Assembly (NCBI RefSeq): GCF_008764245.1
Contig: NZ_VTQV01000003.1
Location: 1-64,000 of the forward strand
Length of the DNA stretch: 64,000 bases
Reading direction: 5' to 3'
DNA from: Bacillus subtilis
GTDB taxonomy: Bacteria; Bacillota; Bacilli; Bacillales; Bacillaceae_C
The position numbers and the translations under genes are program-made. The first letter of the stretch is position 1, and each line of letters begins with the position of its first letter. The notes beneath the pieces are model-generated. The model worked only from the letters and a program-made list of their open reading frames with translations, was not told where the DNA came from and did no database searches. Positions 37,076-46,550 of this stretch are shown here, piece by piece.

Positions 37076-38584
37076 ATGTCATTTAAAGTAGCTTTTATTG
37101 GAGCAGGTAGTATTGGATTTACAAGGGGGCTAATGCGCGATTTATTAACAGTGCCAGAATTTCATGATATTGAAATTGCTTTTACGGATATTAATGAACG
37201 TAATCTTGAGATGGTGACACAGCTCTGCCAGCGGGATATTGATGAGAATGGCTTGCAAATCAAAATCAAGTCTACGACAGATCGGCGAGAGGCATTTAAA
37301 GATGCGAAATACATTTTCTCCGTCGTGAGAATTGGTGGACTTGAAGCTTTTCAAACCGATATTGATATTCCGTTAAAATATGGAATTGATCAATGTGTCG
37401 GGGATACGCTATGTGCAGGTGGGATTATGTATGGGCAACGCGGGATTGCTGAGATGCTCGCTATTTGTAAGGATATTCGTGAAACCGCTGCCCCTGATTG
37501 TTTACTACTTAATTACGCCAATCCAATGGCTATGATGACCTGGGCTTGTAATCATTATGGTGGTGTCAATACAATCGGTCTCTGCCACGGTGTCCAAGGT
37601 GGTCATTGGCAGATTGCGGAAGCCTTTGGGTTACCGAAAAAAGAAGTAGACATTATTTGTGCTGGGATTAATCATCAAACTTGGTATATCAGTATCAAGC
37701 ATAAGGGTGAGGATTTAACAGGGAAATTATTGGAAGCTTTTGAACAACATCCTGAATTTAGTAAAACAGAGAAAGTTCGAATCGATATGTTGCGCAGGTT
37801 TGGCTACTATAGCACGGAATCCAATGGACATTTAAGTGAGTATGTTCCGTGGTATCGTAAGCGCCCAAATGAAATCAAAGATTGGATTGACTTAGGATCA
37901 TGGATTAATGGGGAAACCGGTGGCTACTTACGGGTCTGTACAGAGGGCAGAAATTGGTTTGAAACAGATTTTCCAAACTGGTTAAAAGAAAAACCAATGG
38001 AGTTTATTGCAGATAACCGTAGTGAAGAACATGGTTCCTATATTATTGAGGGACTAGAGACAGGACGGGTATATAGAGGACATTTTAATATGGTAAATAA
38101 TGGAGTGATTGCTAATTTACCAGCAGATGCGATCATAGAGGCACCAGGATATGTTGATCGAAATGGTATTAATATGCCGCAAGTAGGTGATCTGCCATTA
38201 GGTTGTGCAGCTGTTTGTAATGTAAGTATTTCTGTGCAAAGATTGGCCGTTGAAGCAGCTGTTCATGGAAATGATATCTTGCTTCGTCAAGCGATGATGA
38301 TGGATCCCCTAACAGGAGCGGTTTGTAACCCGCAGGAAATCTGGCAAATGGTTGATGAACTACTTGTAGCCCAAGAACAATGGTTACCCCAATATGAGGA
38401 AGCAATGACTGCAGCGAAAAAACGCCTTGCTACGGAAAAGTTGTTGCCAACTAATCCTGATTACAAAGGTGCCGCACGGATCAAGGTGAAATCTGTAGCA
38501 GAAATGGCCGAAGATCGGGAGGCCGCGAATAAAAATGCCGGGGAAGCGGATAAAGCAAAAGAACGTCCGGCTGCAGCGAAATAA
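37076..38584 (+). CDS. melA: GH4 family alpha-galactosidase (MelA-like)
   Basis: 502 residues. NAD-binding FIGAGSIGFTRGL at the N-terminus, then CVGDTLCAGGI, LNYANPMAM, the metal-site GLCHGVQGG and AGINHQTWY. GH4 enzymes need NAD and a divalent metal and hydrolyse by oxidation-elimination; the CHGV-type motif fits MelA-type alpha-galactosidases better than 6-phospho-glucosidases. Cytoplasmic. The last 25 residues are an Ala/Lys/Glu-rich tail not needed for the fold. TAAGGGAGTGG precedes the ATG. With importer 2 and galKTE it makes a complete alpha-galactoside route. An alpha-glucuronidase (LplD) is the main alternative. Confidence 0.87.
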   Translation: MSFKVAFIGAGSIGFTRGLMRDLLTVPEFHDIEIAFTDINERNLEMVTQLCQRDIDENGLQIKIKSTTDRREAFKDAKYIFSVVRIGGLEAFQTDIDIPLKYGIDQCVGDTLCAGGIMYGQRGIAEMLAICKDIRETAAPDCLLLNYANPMAMMTWACNHYGGVNTIGLCHGVQGGHWQIAEAFGLPKKEVDIICAGINHQTWYISIKHKGEDLTGKLLEAFEQHPEFSKTEKVRIDMLRRFGYYSTESNGHLSEYVPWYRKRPNEIKDWIDLGSWINGETGGYLRVCTEGRNWFETDFPNWLKEKPMEFIADNRSEEHGSYIIEGLETGRVYRGHFNMVNNGVIANLPADAIIEAPGYVDRNGINMPQVGDLPLGCAAVCNVSISVQRLAVEAAVHGNDILLRQAMMMDPLTGAVCNPQEIWQMVDELLVAQEQWLPQYEEAMTAAKKRLATEKLLPTNPDYKGAARIKVKSVAEMAEDREAANKNAGEADKAKERPAAAK

Positions 38585-39290
38585 GGTTATTTTGCAGGAA
38601 GCAAAAGGGCGCTGTTAAAAATAACTTATGGCTCTACCGCAGTCCATATATCCTTTGCTTTACGCGGGTGGGGGTTAAATCTCATCAGGCTCGCTTCAGG
38701 AAGGCATTATCAATTCCGTAGGAGGCTTCCCTATATGGAGGCTGCTTTGTATCAAGGAATAGTTATTCAGCGGTCTCTGCAAAGCAATCGAGATTTGTGA
38801 AAAAAAGGGATACTTTCCCATTTAAGTCACATTCATTTCCACTTCCCCTAAAATAAAATGATAAAAACACCAGCCCGGTCATTTAATGATCAGCTGGTTT
38901 TCTTTTTGCTCTTCAAACATCTACCAAGTGAGTAAACGAGAGTTCCCATCAGACTTCTCCACATAATGAGAAATGATTAAGAGTATCGACAAATCTGTCC
39001 AATAGACTTAAAACTATTATCCATAGACTTATATTCTTTTAAGGGAAATTCGAATCAAGTACATGTTATCGACAAAAAAGCGGAAATTGAAATGTTTTTA
39101 TAACAATAGATGCATGACATATATTAAATGAAAGCCCATACAATATTCTGAAATAGATTTTCCTTTTAGGGAAGGAGGAAGAAACGAACGAGATCCCTCT
39201 CACAAGAGGCCGGCCATTCTGATATGTGATTTTTTATGAATGTGTTTCAGCTCGTGGATAGGAATTCAAATAATAGTAGAGGTGAATGGG
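38585..39290. other. 706-bp gap between GH4 and importer 2
   Basis: No gene. Around 38630-38770 there is a decayed GC-rich repeat-like stretch (TTACGCGGGTGGGGG, GTAGGAGGCTTCC). The terminator at 38869-38908 follows, and then about 380 bp of AT-rich sequence that should hold the promoter for the binding-protein gene. I see no convincing -35/-10 pair. CTCACAAGAGGCCGGCC near 39200 is a GC-rich patch close to the gene. Confidence 0.5.
38869..38908 (+). terminator. Intrinsic terminator downstream of GH4
   Basis: ACCAGC pairs with GCTGGT, and the enclosed GGTCATT/AATGATC extends the stem. TTTCTTTTT follows. It lies about 285 bp after the GH4 stop. Confidence 0.78.
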
Positions 39291-40556
39291 ATGAAAAGGG
39301 GACCATTTTTAGTGATCTTGTTATTAGGATTATTTGTTTTCACACTTGTCGGCTGTAGTAGCGGTGGTAATGATGATGGAGACAAGGATGGGAAAGTAAC
39401 GTTGAACCTGTGGTATTGGAATCGTTCGATTGATGATAATCTTATAAAAAGAGTGAGTGAGGAATTCCCTGATATTAAAATTAATGCACAAAAAATTGAT
39501 GGTGGAGAATATAAGACAAAATTACAAACCTCTTTAACGAGTAGTACAGGTGCTCCTGATATTGTCGCCTTAAATGACTGGGTAACAGAGTTTCTCCCGA
39601 ATCATGATAAGTTTGTTAATTTATTAGACTATGGGGCAGATGAGATTAAAGGTGATTATTTAGAATGGAAATGGAATTATGCGCAGACCCCTGATGGTAA
39701 AAATTTAATTGCCTTACCAATGGATACAGCCCCAACTGCCTTATATTACCGTGAAGACATCTTTGCGAAAGCAGGTTTGCCAACAGATCCTGAAGAGGTT
39801 TCTGCAGAAATTGCTACATGGGATGATTATATTGCGGCTGGGGAGAAGGTAGAAGCGGCCACAGGGGTAAAAATGTTCGATACGATTAATCGTGTGTTCA
39901 CGCAATCTATAAGTCAAAGTGATACGAGCTATTTTGATGAAAATGATCAGTTTATTGGAGATGGGGGCACCATTAAGGAAGCTTGGGATCGTGCGGTAGA
40001 AATTAACGAGAAAGGCTTGAGTGCCAATACAGAAGTCGACGGCCCAGAATGGAATGCTAGCATGAATAATGGGCAAGTAGCTTCCTTCATTGGTGCCGTT
40101 TGGGTGAAAAATATTTTAAAAGATGCGGCACCAGATACTGCAGGAAAATGGAGAATTGCTAGGGCTCCTGGTGGAGATGGAAATCAAGGAGGTTCCTTTA
40201 TTGGCATTTTAAAAAGCTCGAAACATCCAGATGAAGCCTATAAGGTAATTGAATGGATGATGAATCCCGAAAATCAATTAGAATCCTATGTAACAATGGA
40301 TTTATTTCCATCCACTCCAAGTGTGTTTGAAGACGAGAAAATGAGCTCAACAGAGGAGTTTTTCGGTGGGCAAGACACAACACAAATATTTTCGGAATCA
40401 GCAAAAAATGTTCAACCAATGTACTTTGGGGTTGATTACTCTCGCGTTAATACAATTTTTAGTGACGCTTTAACCGATATTGCCAAACAAGGGAAAGACC
40501 CTGATAAAGCCTGGCAAGAGGTTCTCGAACAAGTGGAAAAAGAACTTTCTCGCTAA
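39291..40556 (+). CDS. Sugar-binding lipoprotein (importer 2)
   Basis: About 421 residues. The signal peptide ends in lipobox FTLVGCSS (Cys near residue 20), followed by a Gly/Asp-rich linker. The body is a family-1 solute-binding protein (WYWNRSIDDNLIKRVSEEFP..., GAPDIVALNDWVTEF, ALPMDTAPTALYYREDIF). ATG at 39291 with GAGGTGA upstream gives a normal signal peptide; earlier in-frame starts add 17 residues that disrupt it. It probably delivers alpha-galactosides such as raffinose or melibiose to the permeases downstream. A repeat-containing 446-bp gap separates it from them. Confidence 0.9.
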   Translation: MKRGPFLVILLLGLFVFTLVGCSSGGNDDGDKDGKVTLNLWYWNRSIDDNLIKRVSEEFPDIKINAQKIDGGEYKTKLQTSLTSSTGAPDIVALNDWVTEFLPNHDKFVNLLDYGADEIKGDYLEWKWNYAQTPDGKNLIALPMDTAPTALYYREDIFAKAGLPTDPEEVSAEIATWDDYIAAGEKVEAATGVKMFDTINRVFTQSISQSDTSYFDENDQFIGDGGTIKEAWDRAVEINEKGLSANTEVDGPEWNASMNNGQVASFIGAVWVKNILKDAAPDTAGKWRIARAPGGDGNQGGSFIGILKSSKHPDEAYKVIEWMMNPENQLESYVTMDLFPSTPSVFEDEKMSSTEEFFGGQDTTQIFSESAKNVQPMYFGVDYSRVNTIFSDALTDIAKQGKDPDKAWQEVLEQVEKELSR

Positions 40557-41002
40557 CTTGATAAAGGAGAGATTGGGACAGAAGGATTTTTACTAAAGAA
40601 AAATGCGAATGATTAAGATACAATAATCCGGAAATATACTTCGCTTTCCGTGGACGGCGGTGAGTTTCCTCTGGGCAACAAGGATGCAGGGCAGTCACAA
40701 AGGCGTTAGGAAGTGCAGATGAGCCAACAAAGACATTGTGCTTAGAACTTGTCGCCTGGATGGCATGTATTTACCTTCGATCCTTATGTGCACTTGGGAA
40801 CTCATCGATGCTTATCCGATGAACAAGATGTTCCGGTGGTCGGTATTGGTCACAGGACGTAACCGTCTTTAGCGACTTCTCGCAGGAATCTACGGATTTT
40901 TTCACTAAGGTGAAAGGTTTGAAACGTCACATTATACTCTTGTCCCATTACTCTCTTTTTATCCTGATCGTGCTAATGCCAACGAATAAGGGAGGCGTTG
41001 AA
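40557..41002. repeat. Gap with a decayed GC-rich repeat inside the importer 2 operon
   Basis: This 446-bp gap splits the binding-protein and permease genes. At 40625-40700 it contains CTTCGCTTTCCGTGGACGGCGGTGAG, a hallmark of the dispersed Bacillaceae-type intergenic repeats. The rest is mixed-composition sequence with no gene. As in importer 1, the repeat lies immediately next to the binding-protein gene. Confidence 0.55.
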
Positions 41003-41929
41003 ATGGATAGCCTTGAACAAGGAATAACAAATACGTCTAAGAAAAGTGTTTGGAAAGAAATATATGAAAAGAAAGTTCTCTATTTGTTCATTTCACCATT
41101 TTATATACTGTTTCTCATTTTTGGTCTCTTTCCTATCTTATTTTCATTATATTTATCTTTTCAAAAATGGGATGGCATTGGAGAAATGCAATTTGTTGGA
41201 TTAAAACAATTCAAATACCTACTAACAGATCAGCTTTTTTGGCAAGCGGTTAGTAATACGTTCATTATTTGGTTTATTTCAACCATTCCAATGCTTTTTG
41301 GCGCATTAGTCATTGCTTTCTTATTAAATGCTACATTTGTCAAAATGAAAGGTTTTTACCGTGCTGCCTATTTTGTCACCAATGTCACTTCCATTGTAGC
41401 TGTTACAATAATATTTAAATCCATTTTTGGGAATCACTACGGTTTACTTAATTATTTAATCACTACTATAGGCTTTGAGCCTGTGCAATGGTTGGATTCA
41501 AGCTTTTTAATCAAGCTTGTGATTGCCTCCATGGTCGTCTGGAGGTGGACAGGATATAATGCAATTATTTATTTAGCTGGGTTACAAGCGATTCCCAATG
41601 ATTTGTATGAAGCAGCTAAAATCGATGGGGCGAATATTTTTCAACAATTCTTCTATATTACTATTCCTTTATTAAGACCAATTATTTTATTTACTGTCTT
41701 AATGACTACGATTGGTTCCATGCAATTGTTTACAGAGCCGCAAGTCTTACTTGGAAATTCTGGTGGAGTTGGTGGAGCAGGACTCACCATTACTTTGTAT
41801 ATGTATAAACAAGGATTTGTTGATCATCAATTTGGTTATGCCTCGGTTGTATCCTGGGCCTTGTTTATCCTGATTGCTTTATTTTCACTGATTAACTGGA
41901 AGGTCGTGCAAAAAACAGGAGCTAAGTGA
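41003..41929 (+). CDS. Sugar ABC transporter permease, MalF/UgpA type (importer 2)
   Basis: About 308 residues, six membrane helices. FISPFYILFLIFGLFPI opens the first helix, SLYLSFQKWDG follows, and the ATPase-contact loop is EAAKIDGANIFQQFFYITIPLLRP. ATG at 41003 with AAGGGAGG upstream is preferred; an earlier in-frame start at 40910 adds a hydrophobic stretch not typical of the family. It overlaps or nearly abuts the second permease, so translation is coupled. Forms the CUT1 channel with the next gene product. Confidence 0.9.
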   Translation: MDSLEQGITNTSKKSVWKEIYEKKVLYLFISPFYILFLIFGLFPILFSLYLSFQKWDGIGEMQFVGLKQFKYLLTDQLFWQAVSNTFIIWFISTIPMLFGALVIAFLLNATFVKMKGFYRAAYFVTNVTSIVAVTIIFKSIFGNHYGLLNYLITTIGFEPVQWLDSSFLIKLVIASMVVWRWTGYNAIIYLAGLQAIPNDLYEAAKIDGANIFQQFFYITIPLLRPIILFTVLMTTIGSMQLFTEPQVLLGNSGGVGGAGLTITLYMYKQGFVDHQFGYASVVSWALFILIALFSLINWKVVQKTGAK

Positions 41930-41949
41930 AGGAAGAAAGGAGTGCTATT

Positions 41950-42783
41950 GTGAATAAAACTCAAAATCTCCTAAAAACGCTAGGCTTGCATTTTTTACTG
42001 ATGGTTGGAGTGTTCATTTCCGTCTTTCCATTTTATTGGTTAACTGTGATGGCGACGAATCAAACAAGTGATATTTTACGTTTTCCCCCTAGGCTCGTGT
42101 TCGGAACAGAATTACTGACCAATATACAAAATGTCTTAGATAATGTTGATTTTTTCCAATCCTTCTTAAATACGTTGTTTGTAACTGTCGTCTCAGCTTT
42201 ATGTGTCCTCTTCTTCTGTTCACTCGCAGGTTTTACGTTTGCAAAGTTCGATTTTCCAGGAAAAAATTGGTTGTTCGGACTGCTACTTGTCACACTGATG
42301 ATCCCTTCTCAACTATCGTTTATTCCATCTTATATTTTGATTACGAAGATCGGCTGGGTTGGGACGTATAAAGCATTGATTGTACCAGGGATTGCCAACG
42401 CTTTTGGGATATTTTGGATCAGACAATTCTCGCAAGAATCCATTAATGATAGTCTTCTTGATGCTGGCCGCTTAGATGGTTGTAATTATTTCAGATTGTA
42501 TTGGAATATTGCTTTGCCAATATTACGACCCGCTTTAGCTTTTCTCGGGATTTTTTCATTCATTGGTGTCTGGAATGATTATCTCTGGCCACTCATTGTG
42601 CTGAATGATCCTGTAAAATACACATTACAAGTTACTTTGTCCCAATTAAATGGGATTTACGATACCGATTATGGCATGATAATGGCTGGCACCCTTTTGG
42701 CGACACTTCCTTTAATCATCATGTTTTTATTTGTTAGTCGCCAATTTATTTCTGGGATTGCTGCTGGGGCGGTAAAAGATTGA
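41950..42783 (+). CDS. Sugar ABC transporter permease, MalG/UgpE type (importer 2)
   Basis: About 277 residues, six membrane helices. The EAA loop is DAGRLDGCNYFRLYWNIALPILRP, and the C-terminus FVSRQFISGIAAGAVKD is typical of MalG-like proteins. GTG at 41950 with AAAGGAG about eight bases upstream is preferred; a GTG at 41926 would overlap the preceding gene and contain the ribosome site. No ATPase gene follows; the IS element begins about 100 bp downstream. Confidence 0.9.
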   Translation: MNKTQNLLKTLGLHFLLMVGVFISVFPFYWLTVMATNQTSDILRFPPRLVFGTELLTNIQNVLDNVDFFQSFLNTLFVTVVSALCVLFFCSLAGFTFAKFDFPGKNWLFGLLLVTLMIPSQLSFIPSYILITKIGWVGTYKALIVPGIANAFGIFWIRQFSQESINDSLLDAGRLDGCNYFRLYWNIALPILRPALAFLGIFSFIGVWNDYLWPLIVLNDPVKYTLQVTLSQLNGIYDTDYGMIMAGTLLATLPLIIMFLFVSRQFISGIAAGAVKD

Positions 42784-43032
42784 GTAAGAAAGAGGCAAAA
42801 GGTCTTGTTGGCCAATTGCCTTTTTTGTTGATAAATCATAAAAGTCGTGTTTTCAATTAGGTTTAATCAGGTTTCCGAAAATTTTATCATTTTTCGACAG
42901 AAGACTCCCTCTTCAATCGTGTGAAGGGCAAAGCCCAACGATAAGGGGGAGATGAATGTCGGTTGGCGGTAGCTAAAGTCCTTCCATATGGTATAATTAG
43001 AACGAATGTTCCGTAAAGATGAGGTGAAATAA

Positions 43033-44154
43033 ATGTTAGTCAACAAGGCATATAAGTTTCGTATATATCCAAATAAGGAACAACAAATCCTAATTGCAAA
43101 AACAATAGGCTGTTCTCGTTTTGTATTCAATCATTTTCTAGCACAATGGAATGATACTTACAAAGATACAGGCAAAGGATTAACTTACAACGCTTGTTCT
43201 TCTCAATTAACACAACTAAAAAAAGAGTTAGTGTGGTTAAAAGAAGTTGATAGCATTGCTATTGAATCATCACTTAAAAACCTTGCTGATTCATATTCTC
43301 GATTTTTTAAAAAGCAAAATAAGGCACCACGCTTCAAGTCTAAAAAGAACGCAGTGCAATCTTACACAACCAAGCACACGAACGGGAATATCGCTATTGT
43401 AGGCAATAGAATTAAGTTACCTAAACTTGGTCTTGTTTGCTTTTCCAAAAGTCGTGAAGTAGAAGGGCGTATTCTTAATGCTACAATTAGACGAAATCCT
43501 AGTGGGAAATACTTCGTGTCTATTCTTGCAGAAACAGAAGTACAACCATTAGAAAAAACAGGTTCCCCTGTTGGTGTTGACTTAGGGTTAAAAGACTTCG
43601 CTATTTTGAATACGGGAAAAGTATTCTCCAATCCAAAATGGCTACGCAAACTTGAAGAAAAATTAGCAAACGCACAACGAATCCTTTCCAGACGTGTGGA
43701 AGGTTCTTTCAATTGGAATAAACAACGTGTCAAGGTTGCAAGAATCCACGAACGTATCACCAATGCAAGAACAGACTACTTACAAAAAATCTCAACTTAC
43801 ATCATTAAAAACCACGATGTTGTAGGAATTGAAGATTTGCAAGTATCAAATATGCTGAAGAACCACAAGTTAGCCAAAGCCATTAGTGAAGTATCTTGGT
43901 CACAATTTAGAACCATGCTTGAGTACAAAGCGAAATGGTATGGCAAGGAAGTAATTGCTGTATCTAAACCCTTTGCAAGTTCTCAACTATGTTCTTGCTG
44001 TGGCTATCAAAATAAAGACGTTAAGAATCTAAATCTTCGTAAGTGGGATTGCCCTTCTTGTGGCACACATCACGACAGAGATATTAACGCAGGACAAAAT
44101 CTAAGAGATGAAGCGATAAGACTTCAAACCGTAGGGACTACGGGGATAGCCTAA
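43033..44154 (+). CDS. tnpB: TnpB, RNA-guided nuclease of IS200/IS605 elements
   Basis: 373 residues and apparently intact. N-terminal [13 protein letters not shown] is the typical start. The split RuvC catalytic residues are present: D183 in [11 protein letters not shown]267 in [10 protein letters not shown] and D350 in [10 protein letters not shown]. The zinc-ribbon cysteines are C320/C323 and C340/C343. TnpB proteins are guided by an omega-RNA from the element's 3' end and cut DNA next to a TAM, helping retain the element after excision. A GAGGTG ribosome site precedes the ATG. It lies between importer 2 and degS. The coding sequence runs almost to the right-end structure, as expected for omega-RNA overlap. 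Confidence 0.94.
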   Translation: MLVNKAYKFRIYPNKEQQILIAKTIGCSRFVFNHFLAQWNDTYKDTGKGLTYNACSSQLTQLKKELVWLKEVDSIAIESSLKNLADSYSRFFKKQNKAPRFKSKKNAVQSYTTKHTNGNIAIVGNRIKLPKLGLVCFSKSREVEGRILNATIRRNPSGKYFVSILAETEVQPLEKTGSPVGVDLGLKDFAILNTGKVFSNPKWLRKLEEKLANAQRILSRRVEGSFNWNKQRVKVARIHERITNARTDYLQKISTYIIKNHDVVGIEDLQVSNMLKNHKLAKAISEVSWSQFRTMLEYKAKWYGKEVIAVSKPFASSQLCSCCGYQNKDVKNLNLRKWDCPSCGTHHDRDINAGQNLRDEAIRLQTVGTTGIA

Positions 44155-44238
44155 TCAATTAGAATCCGATCGGATTCTGTACTTAGGAATCCCCCACTTC
44201 AAGCTACTCGTAAGATTGCTAAGTGGTGGGTAGTTCAA
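44090..44238 (+). ncRNA. Presumed omega-RNA scaffold at the tnpB 3' end
   Basis: By analogy with characterised TnpB systems, the 3' end of tnpB plus the right end forms the guide-RNA scaffold, and the guide is the sequence just past the element (GGTAAGCTGAAGAGTACC...). This stretch has CCGTAGGGACTACGG, AGAATCCGATCGGATTCT and CCCACTT...AAGTGG pairings. Related sequence is conserved in the deleted copy at about 25010-25117. The 5' limit is a guess. Confidence 0.6.
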
Positions 44239-44611
44239 GGTAAGCTGAAGAGTACCTTGCATAATTTTGACTTTTGAATTACGATTCTATGTTCGGAGCA
44301 AAAACTAGGACAGAAGCAACACATCTATCTATTTCGAAATAATTGTAAGCTAAACTTAATATTTATGACGAAATTCCGTGATATAATATTGAAATAGATA
44401 TGAAGCCGTTTATAAGTAAAAATAGATAGAATCCAAGTTTTTGCTTATAGGTCTATTAGCCTTTGACATGGGTCTTTTAGGGTGAAGTAAGTTGTGGGTT
44501 ATTAGCCTTTAAGATGGATTTTATTTAAAATACGACATAAAAATAGTTGGATATTACGTAATAATGTAAAATAAATTTAATCCAGAAAGGAGGGTATCCT
44601 TCAAAGGGAAG
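44239..44611. promoter_or_regulatory. degS upstream region with extended -10
   Basis: 373 bp without a gene. TGATATAAT at 44379-44387 is an extended -10 promoter element. TATTAGCCTTT occurs twice about 46 bp apart (near 44455 and 44500) and could be a direct-repeat binding site between that promoter and the gene. Confidence 0.4.
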
Positions 44612-45754
44612 ATGCCACTAAGAAAACTTGATGTAAAAGCACTGGATTTTATTGTAGAACAAATGATAGATACTGTTGACAAAAGTAAAAATGAGATATT
44701 TCGGATTGGAGAACAATGTCGAAAAGATCATGATTCTCTTGTTGCGGAATTAAGAGAGATCAAAACAAAGGTTGGGCAAGTGATCGCTGAGAGTGATGAA
44801 CTTGAAGAAAAATCGCGTTATGCAAGAAAACGCCTTTCAGAAGTGAGCCGAAACTTTAAGACTTATTCCGAGGAACAAGTCCGAAAAGTATATGAATTTG
44901 CTCATAATTTGCATACACAATATATTGTCAATGAACAATTAGAAAAGCAGCTTAGACAGAGACGGGATGATTTGGAAAGAAGATTACTAGTCTTACAAGA
45001 GACCATTGATCGTTCAGAATTACTTGTGTCTCAAATTACGGTTATTTCTAATTATCTTATAAGTGATATTAAAGATATTGGGATCGCTTTAGAAGACGCA
45101 AAAATGAAACAAGACTTTGGATTGCGAATCATTGAGGCACAAGAGGAAGAACGAAAGCGAATATCGCGAGAAATCCATGACGGACCTGCCCAGCTTTTAG
45201 CGAATGTATTAATTCGTTCCGATTTGGCAGAAAAAGTACATATTGAACAAGGCCCTGATGAAGCGTTCAAGGAAATTCGCAGTTTGAAAAAAATGATTCG
45301 TGATGCCCTTTATGAAGTACGCCGAATTATTTATGATTTACGCCCGATGGCTTTGGATGATTTAGGATTAATTCCAACGCTTAAAAAATATATTTCGACT
45401 ATGGGTGAGTATCATCCATCTGTTCATATTCAATTTGTCAATTTGGGAGAAGATAAACGTTTGCCTTCCAAATATGAGGTAGCTTTGTTTCGATTGATTC
45501 AGGAATCCCTTAATAATGCACTTAAACATGCAGATGCAAAAGAAATTAAAGTCAAATTAGAAGTTTGCAATGAGCAAGTATCAGTCATTATAAGGGATAA
45601 TGGAAAAGGCTTTGATCCAGCTGTGAATAAAAATGGATCATTTGGTCTAATCGGGATGAAGGAGCGAATTGCCATTCTAGATGGGGAACTAAAAATTGAA
45701 TCCGCTCCTAATGAAGGGACGATGATCCATATAAAGGTTCCCGTATTGGAATAA
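44612..45754 (+). CDS. degS: Sensor histidine kinase DegS
   Basis: 380 residues, cytoplasmic. An N-terminal coiled-coil sensor region (about 20-160, with LSEVSRNF and [12 protein letters not shown]) is followed by the HisKA_3 box [20 protein letters not shown], phosphoacceptor H189, and an HATPase domain with RDNGKGFD and [11 protein letters not shown]. In B. subtilis DegS phosphorylates DegU to control exoenzymes, motility and competence. The ATG has only a modest GGGAAG site; a stronger AAAGGAGGG lies about 20 bases upstream. degU follows after 43 bp. The upstream yvyE partner has been displaced. Confidence 0.97.
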   Translation: MPLRKLDVKALDFIVEQMIDTVDKSKNEIFRIGEQCRKDHDSLVAELREIKTKVGQVIAESDELEEKSRYARKRLSEVSRNFKTYSEEQVRKVYEFAHNLHTQYIVNEQLEKQLRQRRDDLERRLLVLQETIDRSELLVSQITVISNYLISDIKDIGIALEDAKMKQDFGLRIIEAQEEERKRISREIHDGPAQLLANVLIRSDLAEKVHIEQGPDEAFKEIRSLKKMIRDALYEVRRIIYDLRPMALDDLGLIPTLKKYISTMGEYHPSVHIQFVNLGEDKRLPSKYEVALFRLIQESLNNALKHADAKEIKVKLEVCNEQVSVIIRDNGKGFDPAVNKNGSFGLIGMKERIAILDGELKIESAPNEGTMIHIKVPVLE

Positions 45755-45797
45755 AAAGTTGAGAAAATTTGCCGATAGATATGTAGGGGGAGAAAAA

Positions 45798-46478
45798 ATG
45801 ACGACAAAGATTGTTATTATTGATGATCACCAATTGTTTCGCGAAGGAGTGAAACGAATCTTAGAATTTGAAAAATCCTTTTCAGTTGTAGCGGAAGGGG
45901 ACGATGGGTCTGATGTAATTGGCTTAGTAGATGAATACCATCCAGATGTCGTGTTACTAGACATTAATATGAAGGATACAAATGGTATTGAAGCTACACG
46001 TCAATTGCTTGAAGCCTATCCTAATACAAAAGCTATGATTTTGTCGATCCATGATGATGAGGCATATGTCACACACGCATTAAAAACAGGAGCATCTGGT
46101 TATATGCTGAAAGAAATGGATTCGGACGAATTGATCGAAGCTGTAAAAGTAGTAGCAGATGGTGGTTCATATATCCATCCGAAAATTACCCATAAGCTTG
46201 TCAATGAATATCGACGACTCGCGAATCAACAAAATGATGGCCATGGCTATCAACAACCAGAAGTGCAAATCCCACTTCATTTGCTCACAAGCAGAGAATG
46301 TGAAGTATTACAATTACTTGCAGATGGAAAAAGTAACCGGGCTATAGGGGAAGCTCTTTATATAAGTGAAAAAACGGTTAAAAACCATGTAAGTAATATT
46401 CTACAAAAAATGAATGTAAACGACCGCACCCAAGCCGTCGTCACCGCGATTAAAAACGGCTGGGTAGAAGTACGTTAA
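45798..46478 (+). CDS. degU: Response regulator DegU
   Basis: About 226 residues. NarL/LuxR-type regulator: receiver domain with IIDDHQ and phosphoacceptor D55 in [10 protein letters not shown], and a C-terminal helix-turn-helix ([39 protein letters not shown]). ATG at 45798 with GGGGGAG upstream matches DegU length; an in-frame upstream start adds 13 residues lacking homology in memory. Linked to degS in one unit. Regulates secreted enzymes, biofilm, motility and comK in B. subtilis; the same scope here is inference. Confidence 0.97.
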   Translation: MTTKIVIIDDHQLFREGVKRILEFEKSFSVVAEGDDGSDVIGLVDEYHPDVVLLDINMKDTNGIEATRQLLEAYPNTKAMILSIHDDEAYVTHALKTGASGYMLKEMDSDELIEAVKVVADGGSYIHPKITHKLVNEYRRLANQQNDGHGYQQPEVQIPLHLLTSRECEVLQLLADGKSNRAIGEALYISEKTVKNHVSNILQKMNVNDRTQAVVTAIKNGWVEVR

Positions 46479-46487
46479 ATCGAAAAA

Positions 46488-46523
46488 GGAATCTGTTAAT
46501 AAATTTAACAGGTTCTTTTTTTG
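46488..46523 (+). terminator. Intrinsic terminator after degU
   Basis: GAATCTGTTAA pairs with TTTAACAGGTTC (one mismatch) followed by TTTTTTT. It starts about ten bases after the degU stop, so the repeat array beyond is probably not part of the main degSU message. Confidence 0.88.
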
Positions 46524-46550
46524 GGGCTTGATTTACCTTGTCATTAAAAG

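Larger units (their letters stand above)
42888..44238 (+). mobile_element. IS200/IS605-family element with tnpB only
   Basis: A 1,351-bp element. The left end starts at CATTTTTCGACAGAAG immediately after TTTAT, the presumed target/TAM sequence. The right end finishes at GTAGTTCAA. Both ends fold into imperfect palindromes (left ACTCCCT/GGGGGAGAT; right CCCACTT/AAGTGGTGGG), as in IS605 elements, which have no inverted terminal repeats. There is no tnpA (tyrosine HUH transposase), so it cannot move alone. The exact ends are inferred from the shared boundary with the 388-bp copy at 24730-25117. Confidence 0.85.

Noticed and set aside
40910-41002. 31-residue N-terminal extension of the importer 2 permease
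   Set aside because: It has no ribosome site at its start, whereas AAGGGAGG directly precedes the ATG at 41003.
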